From ZAX-1 sp046533095 (GTDB lineage: Bacteria; Bacillota; Clostridia; Lachnospirales; Lachnospiraceae), in NCBI GenBank assembly GCA_046533095.1, contig JAJQRA010000031.1:1-64000 (forward strand): a stretch of DNA of 64,000 bases, read 5' to 3'. Position 1 is the first letter of the stretch. Each line of letters starts with the position of its first letter. Below, piece after piece: positions 62,789 through 64,000 of this stretch. The notes below the pieces were generated by a model, which was not told the origin of the DNA, made no database searches, and saw only the letters and a program-made list of their open reading frames with translations. The position numbers and the translations under genes are program-made.

Positions 62789-64000
62789 ATGCTAATGAAG
62801 AATATTTTGCCAAAAAATAGCATGTTGATTCGATTTACTATTTTGCTGATTGTTGCATTGCTTATTCCATTTTCCGTATTCTTATCCATTACTTCTAAAA
62901 ATATCAATATCATTGAAACAGAAAATGCCAATCAATATCTTTCCTCTAATTTGCAGGTTGTTTCTTCTACGATAGATGGCATTTTAACCAATGCGGAATA
63001 TTACCATATCTCTTTGGTATTGAATACAGAATTTGTACATGCAATGAAAAAATTAAAATCCTATGATAGGAAAGATCCCTATAGCGATTATTTACAAACT
63101 AAAATTATTAAGTCTCGTCTTTCCGATACTACCATTATGAATCAATATATTGATTCTGCCTATGCCTATAGCTATTTGTCCAATCGTATTTTCACCACTA
63201 AAGTAAGCTGGAACGAGGCTTTTAACCACTATGAAGAAGGCTCTAGCCTTTGGCTATTAACCTATCAGGCCAAGCGTGATTTTACTTCTCCATGGCTTAT
63301 TACCAACAGTATTGAAGATAATTCCTTAATGCTGTCTAGCTATCGGGAAATCAAAGAATTGGACACCCCGCTTTATGGACTTGTTTCACTAAATATAGAT
63401 GCTATGGATATCCGCAGTATTTTACAGGATATTGATAGCGGCCTAGAAAGCTACTGTTTCGTCACGGACAATGCCGGGCGTTACATTGGAGCAGAGGAAC
63501 AGGTTCCCGACTCTGTCTATCACACGATACTTCAAACGATGTATGATGGCCAAAACTCGATCGCACCGAATGCATATGACCACCTGCAACGTATTACGAT
63601 AGACAATCAAGCCTATTTTGCCGCTTCCTTACTGTCCGAATATAGCAATTTTACTTACATTATCGCTTCTCCGGCTAGAAATGTTGAAACAAGCTCCCCA
63701 TTGCTAGGCAATCTGCATGTTATGTTTATCGCGAGCACCCTTCTTATTTTCGTGATATTTGTACTGATCACCTACTGGTATTTTTATACGCCCATTCATG
63801 ACCTATTTTCTCACATGCATAAGGTGCAAAAAGGGGATTTTCAAACAAGGCTCCCAAAAGCAGCCTCGTATGAAATTGGATATATCAATGAAAATTTCAA
63901 TACAATGGCCTCTAATTTGCAGAAGCTAATTAATGAAAACTATATCAACCAGCTAAGCAGTAAGGAAGCGCAGTTAAAATCAATCCAAAATCAGCTGAAT
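62789..64000 (+). CDS. YesM-type sensor histidine kinase (partial, right edge)
   Basis: The first 404 codons of a membrane sensor kinase, open to the window edge. A first membrane helix (MLIRFTILLIVALLIPFSVFLS), an extracellular sensor domain of about 270 residues (double-Cache type; YSYLSNRIFTTKVSWNEAF), a second helix (NLHVMFIASTLLIFVIFVLITYWYF) and a HAMP domain (TPIHDLFSHMHKVQKGDFQTRL) lead into the signalling helix NQLSSKEAQLKSIQNQLN, the start of the His_kinase domain that carries QINPHFLYN in this family. AAGGGGGG stands 4 nt before ATG. An AraC-type response regulator is expected just beyond the edge. It should control the divergent mannoside operon. Confidence 0.9.
   Translation, partial: MLMKNILPKNSMLIRFTILLIVALLIPFSVFLSITSKNINIIETENANQYLSSNLQVVSSTIDGILTNAEYYHISLVLNTEFVHAMKKLKSYDRKDPYSDYLQTKIIKSRLSDTTIMNQYIDSAYAYSYLSNRIFTTKVSWNEAFNHYEEGSSLWLLTYQAKRDFTSPWLITNSIEDNSLMLSSYREIKELDTPLYGLVSLNIDAMDIRSILQDIDSGLESYCFVTDNAGRYIGAEEQVPDSVYHTILQTMYDGQNSIAPNAYDHLQRITIDNQAYFAASLLSEYSNFTYIIASPARNVETSSPLLGNLHVMFIASTLLIFVIFVLITYWYFYTPIHDLFSHMHKVQKGDFQTRLPKAASYEIGYINENFNTMASNLQKLINENYINQLSSKEAQLKSIQNQLN

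Noticed and set aside
1..64000. tRNA and rRNA genes
   Set aside because: No cloverleaf with a GTTCGANTC arm or rRNA-like block was recognised in intergenic DNA.

Overview
The window looks like the chromosome of a Gram-positive gut anaerobe of the Clostridia, most probably Lachnospiraceae. The basis is gene content and families, not a 16S gene: a glycyl-radical 1,2-propanediol microcompartment fed by rhamnose, ABC sugar uptake next to phosphorylases and glycosidases, lipoprotein binding proteins, strong AGGAGG ribosome sites, and a decayed CotJC-type spore-coat catalase. Most genes lie on the minus strand.

Layout. 0-5.7 kb is accessory DNA: an AbiEii/AbiEi type IV toxin-antitoxin pair, a decayed IS110 element whose upstream region folds like a bridge-RNA locus, a decayed ISLre2-type transposase and a truncated manganese catalase. 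5.7-7.6 kb holds two overlapping membrane genes resembling a GT-C glycosyltransferase in two parts. 7.7-14.9 kb is a tight operon of four uncharacterised proteins (giant helical-repeat protein, Hsp70/actin-like protein, TPR protein, two-helix membrane coiled-coil protein); it is the best candidate for an undescribed system. 15.1-21.8 kb (plus strand) carries a CobD/HisC-like aminotransferase, then a promoter driving a 1304-residue hybrid sensor kinase and a lipoprotein binding protein without permeases.

21.9-38.9 kb is a nearly complete rhamnose catabolic microcompartment locus of the GRM5 type. A strong promoter at 38.9 kb reads through rhamnulokinase, rhamnose isomerase, the B12-independent propanediol dehydratase and its activase. 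A second strong promoter at 32.1 kb reads through the class II aldolase, an HbpS-like protein, CoA-acylating aldehyde dehydrogenase, alcohol dehydrogenase, four BMC-H, PduL, BMC-P, PduS and PduT-like BMC-T; a DeoR regulator closes the locus. Inferred flow: rhamnose to rhamnulose-1-phosphate to DHAP plus lactaldehyde; lactaldehyde to 1,2-propanediol to propionaldehyde; then propanol, or propionyl-CoA and propionyl-phosphate, with NADH recycled inside the shell. An EutS/PduU-like shell gene sits apart at 40.6 kb. No rhamnose transporter and no propionate kinase are in the window.

39-42 kb contains an internally deleted AAA-ATPase/nuclease gene, CrcB, a Fic-domain remnant, the EutS-like gene and a threonine aldolase. 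42.5-51.8 kb is a beta-glucoside locus: GH1, a permease gene fusing both membrane subunits, binding protein, LacI regulator and a divergent GH94 cellobiose phosphorylase preceded by a tandem array of operator-like sites. 51.8-55.1 kb is a graveyard: an HlyD-like export gene, primase, HTH and XRE remnants of a mobile element, and a Uma2 remnant. 55.2-64.0 kb is an alpha-mannoside locus (GH38, HAD phosphatase, two permeases, binding protein) with a divergent YesM-type sensor kinase running off the right edge.

A recurring oddity runs through the whole window: at nine or so gene junctions the last 20-50 bp of the coding sequence, including the stop codon, is repeated 2-6 times in imperfect tandem copies of 29-59 bp. 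Similar tandem copies occur in front of several gene starts.
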